Assembly (NCBI GenBank): GCA_902783905.1
Contig: CACZSP010000038.1
Coordinates: 1 to 12,561 of the forward strand
Reading direction: 5' to 3'
DNA length: 12,561 nucleotides
From: an uncultured Ruminococcus sp.
GTDB taxonomy: Bacteria; Bacillota; Clostridia; Oscillospirales; CAG-272
In this document: in pieces, positions 6,018 to 12,561 of the stretch
How positions within the stretch are numbered: position 1 is the stretch's first letter
Layout of the letters: the number at the start of each line of letters is the position of its first letter
The notes under the pieces: generated by a model
The model's database searches: none
What the model was told of the DNA's origin: nothing
The model's input: only the letters and a program-made list of their open reading frames with translations
Translations under genes and position numbers: made by a program

Positions 6018-7667
6018 GCCGGGCTCGTCGGTTCTGACTATGGTAAGATAGTATGAACCGAGAATCATATCCTGCGTCGGCACGGTAACGGCGCGTCCGT
6101 CGACCGGCTTGAGCAGGTTGTTGGCGGAAAGCATAAGGAACCGGGCTTCGGCCTGAGCCTCGGCGGAAAGCGGCACGTGTACCGGCATCTGGTCACCGTC
6201 GAAGTCGGCGTTGAAAGCTGTGCAAACGAGAGGATGAAGCTTGATCGCGCGTCCTTCTACGAGTACCGGCTCGAATGCCTGTATTGAAAGACGGTGAAGC
6301 GTGGGAGCGCGGTTGAGAAGGACGGGATGCTCCTTGATAACGATCTCGAGAGCGTCCCAGACCTCGTCGTTCGAGACCTGTGCGCGGTCGATCTTCTTCT
6401 GAGCGTCCTTGACGTTGTTCGCCTTGCCTATTTCGACGAGGCGCTTGATAACGAATGGCTTGAAGAGCTCGAGAGCCATTTCCTTCGGCAGACCGCACTG
6501 ATAGATCTTGAGGGAAGGACCGACGACTATAACCGAACGTCCGGAATAGTCGACGCGCTTTCCGAGCAGGTTCTGGCGGAAACGCCCCTGCTTTCCTCTC
6601 AGCATCTCGGAAAGAGATTTGAGGGTGCGGTTGTTCGGACCGGTCACGGGTTTTCCGCGGCGTCCGTTGTCGATCAGAGCGTCCACCGCTTCCTGAAGCA
6701 TACGTTTTTCGTTGCGTATGATTATCTCGGGAGACTCCTGCTCGAGGAGTTTGCGAAGACGGTTGTTGCGGTTTATAACGCGGCGGTAAAGCTCGTTCAG
6801 ATCGCTGGACGCGAATCTACCTCCGTCAAGCTGAACCATCGGTCTGATATCGGGAGGAAGAACCGGAATGACGTTGAGTATCATCCAGTCGAGGTGATTG
6901 CCCGATCTGCGGAAGTTTTCAAGAACCTCGAGGCGCTTGAGCATCCGGACCTTGTTCTGCGCGGTGGCGTCGGGAAGCTGTTTGCGGATCTCTTTTACTT
7001 CTTTCTCGACTCCGAGAGTGGAAAGCTTCTCAAGCTCCGCCGCTTCTTCTTCGGTAAGCTGATCGGAAGGGATATTCTGCAGCTCCAAACGGCGCGCGTA
7101 TTCTTTTTTACTCAGACCGAGTCCCTGAAGAAGTTCCTTTATAGCTTCGGCGCCCATTCCGACCCTGAAGCTGTCCTCGTACATTTCGTAGTAGTCCTGA
7201 TACTGCTTTTCCGAGAGGACGGTGCCCTTTTCGATCGGAGTGTCACCCGGATCAAGAACGATGTTCTGGGCAAAATACAGTACCTGCTCCAGGTCTTTCG
7301 CGGATATACCGAGCACTATGGCGAGCCTTGACGGCGACGCCTTGAAATACCAGATGTGAGAAACGGGGCAGGCAAGCTCGATGTGTCCCATTCTCTCGCG
7401 TCTGACTTTTTTGGTTGTAACCTCGACTCCGCATCTGTCGCAGATAACGCGTTCGCCGAGATTGTACGATTTTTTATATTTTCCGCAGGCGCAGGCTCCG
7501 TCCTTGGTCGGCCCGAAAATTCTTTCGCAGAACAGGCCGCCGACTTCTGCCTTCAGAGAGCGGTAGTTGATGGTCTCCGGTTTCGTTACTTCGCCGTATG
7601 ACCATTCTCTTATCATGTCGGGAGATGCCAGTCCGATCTTGATCGAAGCAAATTCGTTATTATCCAT
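6015..7667 (-). CDS. rpoC: RNA polymerase beta' subunit, N-terminal part (ends at in-frame UGA)
   Basis: This is the N-terminal 550 residues of beta'. It has the first zinc site (Cys59, 61, 76, 79; CACGK...CDRCG), the clamp coiled-coil and lid region, the HPVLLNRAPTLHR segment, and the catalytic loop NADFDGD (486-492) whose three Asp hold the active-site magnesium. I chose the ATG at 7665-7667 because AAGGAG (7676-7681) lies 8 nt upstream. An in-frame TTG six bases earlier would leave only 2 nt. It starts 19 nt after the rpoB stop, so the two genes are one transcript. The reading frame is stopped by TGA at 6015-6017, although homologous sequence carries on. The whole gene would encode about 1303 residues, roughly 100 longer than Bacillus RpoC. 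That is partly due to the duplication in the C-terminal half and to a Glu-rich stretch before the EVKEIRKQL helix in this half. Confidence 0.95.
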   Translation of the reverse strand: MDNNEFASIKIGLASPDMIREWSYGEVTKPETINYRSLKAEVGGLFCERIFGPTKDGACACGKYKKSYNLGERVICDRCGVEVTTKKVRRERMGHIELACPVSHIWYFKASPSRLAIVLGISAKDLEQVLYFAQNIVLDPGDTPIEKGTVLSEKQYQDYYEMYEDSFRVGMGAEAIKELLQGLGLSKKEYARRLELQNIPSDQLTEEEAAELEKLSTLGVEKEVKEIRKQLPDATAQNKVRMLKRLEVLENFRRSGNHLDWMILNVIPVLPPDIRPMVQLDGGRFASSDLNELYRRVINRNNRLRKLLEQESPEIIIRNEKRMLQEAVDALIDNGRRGKPVTGPNNRTLKSLSEMLRGKQGRFRQNLLGKRVDYSGRSVIVVGPSLKIYQCGLPKEMALELFKPFVIKRLVEIGKANNVKDAQKKIDRAQVSNDEVWDALEIVIKEHPVLLNRAPTLHRLSIQAFEPVLVEGRAIKLHPLVCTAFNADFDGDQMPVHVPLSAEAQAEARFLMLSANNLLKPVDGRAVTVPTQDMILGSYYLTIVRTDEPG

Positions 7668-7675
7668 CAGCAATA

Positions 7676-7681
7676 CTCCTT
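7676..7681 (-). promoter_or_regulatory. rpoC Shine-Dalgarno deciding the start
   Basis: AAGGAG in the 19-nt rpoB-rpoC gap is 8 nt from the ATG at 7665-7667 and 2 nt from the TTG at 7671-7673. It selects the ATG. Confidence 0.85.
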
Positions 7682-7686
7682 AATAA

Positions 7687-10600
7687 TCAGTTTTCGCCGT
7701 CGTCGTCGTAGTCGCCGTCGTCGTCTTCCTCGTCTCCGAACTCTTCATCATCGGGATCGTAATCCTCGTCGTCGTCGACGATGTCTCCGTTTGAATCGTA
7801 AGTCAGATAGGATTCGGGCATATTGACGCCGTCTCCGTCCTGCCCGCCGGAGGTTTCGTCGTCGAAGGATGCGGCGGCGGCGTCACGGCGGTTGGAATAA
7901 GGCGAAACTTCTTCGGTTCCGATTGTCGAAAGCGAAATTTCGTTGCCGTCGCCGTCCAGAACGCGGACGTCGAGGCAGAGAGACTGAAGCTCCTTGACAA
8001 GGACCTTGAAGGATTCGGGAACGCCCGGATTCGGAATGTTCTGTCCTTCAATGATTGCCTGGTAGGCGCGGCGCCGGCCTTCGACGTCGTCCGACTTGAC
8101 GGTCAGAATCTCCTGAAGAGTATAAGCGGCGCCGTAAGCTTCGAGCGCCCAGACCTCCATCTCGCCGAATCTCTGTCCGCCGAACTGGGCTTTGCCGCCG
8201 AGAGGCTGCTGAGTGACGAGAGAGTAAGGACCGTTTGAACGGGCGTGTATCTTGTCGTCCACAAGGTGATGCAGTTTGAGGTAGTACATGATTCCGACGG
8301 TTACCGGGTTGTCGAAAGGCTCGCCCGTGCGACCGTCGTAAAGAACGGTCTTGCCGTCGATTACCTGACGCTTTTCGGTCCCGTCGGGAAGCGTGACGGT
8401 GCGGGTTTCCTTGCCGTCAACGTTCTCGCCCGGGAAGACGTCACGCCACATGTCGGCCATCTTCATGCATTCGAGAATATCGCGCTCGTTGGCTCCGTCG
8501 AAAACAGGGGTCATGATCTTCCATCCGAGTTTGCGAGCGGCAATTCCGAGATGGACCTCGAGCAGCTGACCGATATTCATACGCGAGGGAACGCCGAGAG
8601 GATTGAGAACTATATCAAGCGGGGTTCCGTCGGGAAGGAACGGCATATCCTCAGGCGGAAGGATGCGAGACACAACGCCCTTGTTGCCGTGACGTCCGGC
8701 CATCTTGTCGCCGACCGAGATCTTTCTCTTTTGAGCTATATAAACGTGAACGACCTTGTTCACTCCGGTCGGAAGCTCGTCGCCGTTGGCGTGAGAGAAC
8801 ACCTTGACGTCGACTACGATCCCCGACTCGCCGTGAGGCAGACGGAGAGAGGTGTCGCGGGTTTCGCGGGTTTTTTCTCCGAATATGGCGCGAAGAAGTC
8901 TTTCCTCGGCGGTAAGATCGGTTTCGCCCTTAGGCGACACTTTTCCTACGAGGATATCGCCGGCGTGGACTTCGGTACCTATTCTGACGATTCCTTCGTC
9001 GTCGAGGTTGCGCAGCACGTCCTCGCCGACCTGGGTGATTTCGCGGGTTATCTCTTCGTCTCCCAGTTTGGTAGTCCTTGCCTCGTGGGTGTAGACTTCG
9101 ATATGAAGCGAGGTGTAAACGTCGTCGCGGACAAGCTTTTCGTTGAGGAGCACGGCGTCTTCGTAATTGTAGCCCTCCCACGTCATAAATCCGATAAGAG
9201 CGTTTTTACCCAGCGCGATCTCGCCTTTGGAGGTCGCCTGTCCGTCGGCGATGACCTGCCCTTTCTCTACCCTGTCGCCTTCTCTGACGATCGGACGCTG
9301 GTTGCAGCAGGTACCCTGGTTAGTGCGCTTGAACTTGATAATATTGTAAACGTCGCTGGTGCCTTCGTCGGAAAGGACGACGATCTTCGCGGCGTCGACG
9401 TAGGTGACCTTGCCGGAACGGCGGCAGATTACGGTAACGCCCGAGTCGACGGCGACTTTGTATTCCATACCCGTGCCGACGATAGGCGAATCGGTGACCA
9501 TCAGCGGGACCGCCTGCTTCTGCATGTTCGATCCCATGAGAGCACGCGAGTTGTCGTCGTTCTCAAGGAAAGGAATCATGGCCGTGGCGGCCGAAACGAC
9601 CATCTTCGGAGAAACGTCCATGAAGTCGATCTCGCTCGGGAGATATTCCTTGAACTCTCCGCGGTCGTGGGCAGTTACTCTTTCGTTGACGAAACGTCCG
9701 TTCTCGTCGATCGGCTCGTTCGCCTGGGCGATGACGTATCTGTCCTCAAGATCCGCCGTCATATACTCGATCTCGTCCGAAACGTGAGTGATCACGCTTC
9801 CGTCGGCGGCGGTCTCGTGAACGACTCTGCGGTACGGGGCTTCGATGAACCCGTATTCGCTGATCTTCGCGTAGGTGGAAAGATAGGAAATAAGACCGAT
9901 GTTGGGACCCTCGGGGGTCTCTATCGGGCACATTCTTCCGTAGTGCGTGTAGTGAACGTCACGTACGTCGAAGGACGCGCGGTCGCGGGAAAGTCCGCCC
10001 GGTCCGAGAGCCGAAAGACGTCTCTTGTGTGTCAGTTCTGACAGGGGGTTCGCCTGATCCATGAACTGTGACAGCTGGCTGGATCCGAAGAACTCGCGCA
10101 CGACCGACAGCATCGGCCTGGTGTTGATAAGAGCAAGCGGCGTGAGTTTCTCGTTGTCCTGTATATTCATACGCTCGGCGACCGCCTTGTTCATCCTGGT
10201 AAATCCGATGCGCATCTGGTTCTGGAGCTGTTCTCCGACCGATCTTATGCGGCGGTTTCCGAGATGGTCTATGTCGTCGGTGCATCCGATATCGTACTTC
10301 AGACCGAGCATATAATTAATGGAAGCGAATATATCGTCGCGGGTGATGTACTTCGGGCAGAGTTCGGCGATGTTTTCGCGAACGAGCTGCTTGAGCGTGT
10401 CGATATCGCCGCCGGCTTTTTCTATAAGCTCGAAGAAGAGAGCGGAACGGACTTTTTCACGCACTCCGCAGTCGCGGAGATCCTCTCCGACGATATCCTC
10501 GGGCCAGCAGGTATAGTTGGAAAAGACTTTAACCTCGGTTCCGTCTTCGGCTCTTACGTAAGCCTCGTTGACCGCGGCGTGTTCGACGGCAAGAGCGTCT

Positions 10601-11607
10601 TCTTCGGTAAGAAGGCGTCCCGCCTCGAAAAGAACCTCTCCGGTGCGGTCGCTGACAATGTCACGCGCAATGACCTTTCCGGTCAGACGGGCGGCGATCG
10701 AAAGCTTTTTGTCGTATTTATATCTTCCGACGGGGGCAATATCGTATCTCTTGGGATCGAAGAAATAGTTGCGGATGAGCATCATCGCAGCGTCGACCTG
10801 AACGGGCTCGCCGGGGCGGAGCTTGCGGTAAATCTCACGGAGCGATTCTATCGAAGCGTTCGAGCCGCGCTGTTCGGCGTTGGAAACCGATTCGTCTCTT
10901 TCGAGAGTCGATTTGATTCGGGGATCATCTCCGAATATCGCCGCAATGTCGGCGTAGCTGTCGATTCCGGGCGCCGGATCAGATCCGTCGTCCGACGGGA
11001 TGAGTCCCAGTGAACGGATAAACAGCGTCATCGGGAGCTTGCGGTTTTTGTCTATTCTGACCCACATCACGTCGGAACTGTCGATCTCGTATTCGAGCCA
11101 TGCTCCGCGGTAGGGGATGATCTGGGCGGCGTAGGTCTTCTTTCCCGATTTATCTATATCGGAAGAATAATACATTCCGGGGGAACGGATAATCTGCGAA
11201 ACTATGACGCGTTCGGCTCCGTTTATCACGAAGGTTCCGTTTTTCGTCATAAGAGGAAACTCGCCCATAAATACGTCGGTTTCCTTGACTTCCGAGGTCT
11301 GTCTGTTGGTGAGCCGGACCTTCACGCGGAGAGGAGCGGCATAGTTGACGTCCCTTTCCTTGCATTCCTCTACGGAGTATTTGGGAGTTTTTTCAAGCGA
11401 ATACGACACGTACTCGATCGAAAGATTCCCCTGGTGGTCGTACACGGGGGAAACGTCCCTGAGGACCTCGTTCATTCCCTCGTCAAGAAACCACTGGAAG
11501 GATTTGGTCTGGATAGCGAGAAGATCCGGAATATCAAGAGTGCTGATCGTCTTTGAAAAGCTTTTTCTGATATTCGTTCCGAGCTTCTGGTCGGTAACTT
11601 TGACCAT
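7687..11607 (-). CDS. rpoB: RNA polymerase beta subunit
   Basis: Beta forms, with beta', the catalytic cleft of RNA polymerase. It is full length at 1306 residues, longer than Bacillus RpoB (about 1193). The rifampicin pocket (508-534) is intact: Asp517, His527, Arg530 and Ser532 (E. coli 516, 526, 529, 531) are all susceptible-type residues. The catalytic loop GDKMAGRHGNKG (966-977) holds Lys968 and Lys976 (E. coli 1065, 1073). The C-terminal QQPLGGKAQFGGQRFGEMEV segment, which binds beta', is present. The usual family end (KVLVKELQSL...) is followed by an extra tail of about 75 residues. Of its last 35 residues, 22 are Asp or Glu (7690-7794), encoded by repetitive GAC/GAT. The ATG (11605-11607) follows GGAG at 11618-11621 by 10 nt. 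The stop is TGA. Confidence 0.99.
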   Translation of the reverse strand: MVKVTDQKLGTNIRKSFSKTISTLDIPDLLAIQTKSFQWFLDEGMNEVLRDVSPVYDHQGNLSIEYVSYSLEKTPKYSVEECKERDVNYAAPLRVKVRLTNRQTSEVKETDVFMGEFPLMTKNGTFVINGAERVIVSQIIRSPGMYYSSDIDKSGKKTYAAQIIPYRGAWLEYEIDSSDVMWVRIDKNRKLPMTLFIRSLGLIPSDDGSDPAPGIDSYADIAAIFGDDPRIKSTLERDESVSNAEQRGSNASIESLREIYRKLRPGEPVQVDAAMMLIRNYFFDPKRYDIAPVGRYKYDKKLSIAARLTGKVIARDIVSDRTGEVLFEAGRLLTEEDALAVEHAAVNEAYVRAEDGTEVKVFSNYTCWPEDIVGEDLRDCGVREKVRSALFFELIEKAGGDIDTLKQLVRENIAELCPKYITRDDIFASINYMLGLKYDIGCTDDIDHLGNRRIRSVGEQLQNQMRIGFTRMNKAVAERMNIQDNEKLTPLALINTRPMLSVVREFFGSSQLSQFMDQANPLSELTHKRRLSALGPGGLSRDRASFDVRDVHYTHYGRMCPIETPEGPNIGLISYLSTYAKISEYGFIEAPYRRVVHETAADGSVITHVSDEIEYMTADLEDRYVIAQANEPIDENGRFVNERVTAHDRGEFKEYLPSEIDFMDVSPKMVVSAATAMIPFLENDDNSRALMGSNMQKQAVPLMVTDSPIVGTGMEYKVAVDSGVTVICRRSGKVTYVDAAKIVVLSDEGTSDVYNIIKFKRTNQGTCCNQRPIVREGDRVEKGQVIADGQATSKGEIALGKNALIGFMTWEGYNYEDAVLLNEKLVRDDVYTSLHIEVYTHEARTTKLGDEEITREITQVGEDVLRNLDDEGIVRIGTEVHAGDILVGKVSPKGETDLTAEERLLRAIFGEKTRETRDTSLRLPHGESGIVVDVKVFSHANGDELPTGVNKVVHVYIAQKRKISVGDKMAGRHGNKGVVSRILPPEDMPFLPDGTPLDIVLNPLGVPSRMNIGQLLEVHLGIAARKLGWKIMTPVFDGANERDILECMKMADMWRDVFPGENVDGKETRTVTLPDGTEKRQVIDGKTVLYDGRTGEPFDNPVTVGIMYYLKLHHLVDDKIHARSNGPYSLVTQQPLGGKAQFGGQRFGEMEVWALEAYGAAYTLQEILTVKSDDVEGRRRAYQAIIEGQNIPNPGVPESFKVLVKELQSLCLDVRVLDGDGNEISLSTIGTEEVSPYSNRRDAAAASFDDETSGGQDGDGVNMPESYLTYDSNGDIVDDDEDYDPDDEEFGDEEDDDGDYDDDGEN

Positions 11608-11737
11608 TTACTTTTCACTCCATTCACTGTTTTTTGAACTGCCGTGAGCCGCTTTTCCGGGCTTGCCGGACGGGTGTAAAACTGCCCGCCGACACGCCGA
11701 AAATAAAAAGACGGCATAAAAGGCGATTATAATACAT
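11608..11737 (-). promoter_or_regulatory. rpoB leader RNA with GC-rich hairpins
   Basis: This is the stretch of about 130 nt between the predicted start and rpoB. In the RNA, GGCGGG (11685-11690) and CCCGUC (11669-11674) pair over 6 bp with one G-U. AUGCCG and CGGCGU can close a 6-bp stem over a U-rich 12-nt loop further upstream (about 11694-11717). No U-run follows, so these are not obvious terminators. I see no match to the L10-L12 leader type, and no rplJ is present. A function is not established. Confidence 0.35.
11726..11731 (-). promoter_or_regulatory. Second -10-like element in rpoB leader
   Basis: A further TATAAT lies 12 nt downstream of the main -10. It has no convincing -35 at 17 nt. 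It could be a minor tandem promoter or a site of early pausing. Confidence 0.25.
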
Positions 11738-11743
11738 TTTGTT

Positions 11744-11772
11744 ATTATACATCACTTTTTGCCGTTTGTCAA
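11744..11772 (-). promoter_or_regulatory. Consensus vegetative promoter of rpoB-rpoC
   Basis: A perfect -35 TTGACA (11767-11772) and a perfect -10 TATAAT (11744-11749) are separated by a 17-nt spacer. The predicted start is near 11737. The spacer contains CAAAAAGTGAT (11751-11761), identical to an 11-mer in the str promoter. Confidence 0.92.
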
Positions 11773-11809
11773 GAATTATTTTATTTTTTTACGTTATTAT
11801 TTTATAAAT

Positions 11810-11842
11810 CCGGGATCCGCCTTTAGTGCGGGCGGATCCCGG
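11810..11842 (-). terminator. Hairpin terminator of ktrA
   Basis: Two perfectly complementary 12-nt arms (CCGGGATCCGCC and GGCGGATCCCGG) flank a 9-nt loop, starting 7 nt after the ktrA stop. In the direction of transcription it is followed by AUUUAUAAAAU, a poor U-run. It probably acts as an intrinsic terminator separating ktrA from rpoB, or as a 3' stabilising stem. Confidence 0.65.
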
Positions 11843-11849
11843 AAAGGTT

Positions 11850-12506
11850 TCATCGGCTGGTAACCTTTTCGATATCCTTTAGTCGGGCCAGGACCATAAG
11901 ATGCTCGTCTTCCCTGAAAGTGTATCCCGGGGACGGCATTATCAGTATCTTTCCTTCCTTCTTGACGGCAAGAATGTTTATGTTGTAGGCGGCGCGCACA
12001 CCCAGTTCCCTGATCGTCTTTCCGATCCATTTCTCGTTCGGACTTATCTCGAAAATCGCAAAACCGTCCGACAGCTCGATGTAATCGAAAATACTGCTGT
12101 TGCACTCGCTGACCGCTATTCTTTCGGCGACATCGTGTTCCGGGTAGATTATCTGGTCGGCTCCGTTGCGCAGAAGGAACTTCGCCTGAACGTCCTGTTC
12201 CGCCTTTGCGATCACCTTTTTCGCGCCGAGATCCTTAAGGAGCGAGGCAATCTGAATGCTGTTCTGGAAGTTGCCTCCGATGCATACGAAGCAGGTGTCG
12301 AAGGAAGGAATGCCGAAGCTTTCGAGAACCTTCTCGTCGCAGCAGTTGCCGACCTTCGCGCTGACGACGTACGGAAGAAGATCCTCAAGCGCCTCGGCGC
12401 GGATATCGGCGATCATTATCTCTGCGTTCTTCTGTTCGGCAAGCTGCATGCACAGCTGATGTCCGAACGTCCCCATACCGATGAGCAGAAAAGACTTGGT
12501 TTTCAT
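11850..12506 (-). CDS. ktrA: KtrA/TrkA-type potassium-transport regulatory protein
   Basis: This is a cytoplasmic RCK protein that forms the ring gating a KtrB/TrkH-type potassium channel in response to bound nucleotide (ATP/ADP in Bacillus KtrA, NAD(H) in other members). It is 218 residues, close to Bacillus KtrA/KtrC (about 220). The N-terminal Rossmann-type RCK_N domain (about 1-135) opens with the LIGMGTFG motif (Gly10, Gly12, Gly15) and has Asp34 at the end of the second strand, the usual ribose-binding acid. The RCK_C (TrkA_C) domain covers about 140-215, including the GKTIRELGVRAAYNINILAV segment. The ATG at 12504-12506 has AAGGAG (12520-12525) 13 nt upstream, which is long but the only candidate. 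The gene sits directly upstream of rpoB on the same strand but has its own terminator. The stop is TGA. Trk-type naming is an alternative. Confidence 0.9.
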   Translation of the reverse strand: MKTKSFLLIGMGTFGHQLCMQLAEQKNAEIMIADIRAEALEDLLPYVVSAKVGNCCDEKVLESFGIPSFDTCFVCIGGNFQNSIQIASLLKDLGAKKVIAKAEQDVQAKFLLRNGADQIIYPEHDVAERIAVSECNSSIFDYIELSDGFAIFEISPNEKWIGKTIRELGVRAAYNINILAVKKEGKILIMPSPGYTFREDEHLMVLARLKDIEKVTSR

Positions 12507-12542
12507 CTTTCGGAAAAAACTCCTTTTTTCAGTGAGCGGACG

Positions 12543-12561
12543 TCAACCTACCGAAACGGGC
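12543..12561 (-). CDS. Possible last codons of a TrkH/KtrB potassium channel (cut by window edge)
   Basis: Read on the minus strand, the window edge gives PVSVG followed by TGA (12543-12545), 36 nt before ktrA. Channel subunits of this family in Bacillota often end in a similar short ...V(S/L)(V/I)G tail and are commonly encoded next to ktrA. Only five codons are visible, so this rests on context. Confidence 0.3.

Noticed and set aside
4185..7331. Two 345-residue open frames on the plus strand opposite rpoC (4185-5222 and 6294-7331)
   Set aside because: Both lie entirely antisense to conserved rpoC, have no family resemblance and show biased antisense composition.
6015..7667. UGA in rpoC as selenocysteine, tryptophan or glycine recoding
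   Set aside because: The aligned residue is not Cys or Trp in the family. Trp uses UGG here, and UGA ends fusA, rpsG, rpoB and ktrA at the correct places, so codes 4 and 25 do not fit. A 5-bp hairpin just after the UGA (6000-6004 with 5983-5987) is too weak to call a SECIS.
7671..7673. TTG as the rpoC start codon
   Set aside because: Only 2 nt separate it from the AAGGAG. The ATG six bases downstream has ideal 8-nt spacing and gives a normal RpoC N-terminus.
8245..10041. 598-residue open frame on the plus strand opposite rpoB
   Set aside because: It is antisense to a fully conserved rpoB. It has the Val/Asp/Arg-rich composition typical of reverse-strand reading of a biased gene and no recognisable domain.
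10003..10086. Rifampicin-resistance mutation in rpoB
   Set aside because: All key resistance positions (E. coli 513, 516, 526, 529, 531 equivalents) carry susceptible-type residues. The Ala at the 518 equivalent is a variable site (Thr in many Bacillota).

Overview
This window is a bacterial core-machinery locus, with every real gene on the minus strand. Read in the direction of transcription (right to left) it holds: the possible last codons of a TrkH/KtrB-type potassium channel, ktrA, rpoB, rpoC, rpsL, rpsG, fusA and the first 118 codons of tuf. The proteins look like Bacillota, most likely an uncultured Clostridia (Oscillospirales-like) lineage. S12 carries the Gram-positive insertion before its PQKRG motif. 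RpoC has no insertion in its trigger loop. EF-G is 692 residues and S7 is 156 residues, as in Bacillus. KtrA is a single-RCK regulator of about 220 residues. The lineage is an inference from motifs, not a database result.

Layout. ktrA (11850-12506) ends in a strong hairpin (11810-11842). A near-perfect vegetative promoter (TTGACA, 17-nt spacer, TATAAT; 11744-11772) then drives rpoB-rpoC through a leader of about 130 nt. rpoC ends in a weaker hairpin that overlaps its stop codon. A second near-consensus promoter (TTGACT, 17 nt, TATAAT; 3686-3714) starts the str operon rpsL-rpsG-fusA-tuf, with a structured leader of about 125 nt. Together these genes supply the two large RNA polymerase subunits, two 30S proteins and both elongation factors. 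The ribosomal genes rplK, rplA, rplJ and rplL, which usually precede rpoB, are not here; potassium-transport genes take their place.

Main points. (1) rpoC is cut by a single in-frame UGA (6015-6017). Conserved RpoC sequence continues in the same frame on both sides, and UGA is the normal stop of at least four neighbours, so this is not a simple code reassignment. A sequence error, a split subunit and readthrough all remain open. (2) The str leader can fold so that one strand pairs either with its hairpin partner or with the rpsL Shine-Dalgarno sequence, a candidate autoregulatory switch. (3) The two operon promoters share an identical 11-mer in their spacers. (4) RpoC has an altered bridge-helix motif and a tandemly duplicated segment inside its second zinc-binding region. 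(5) S12 carries Arg where Lys87 (E. coli) is usual, a known streptomycin-resistance change. I see no mobile elements, CRISPR, tRNA or rRNA, and no defence or other accessory system.
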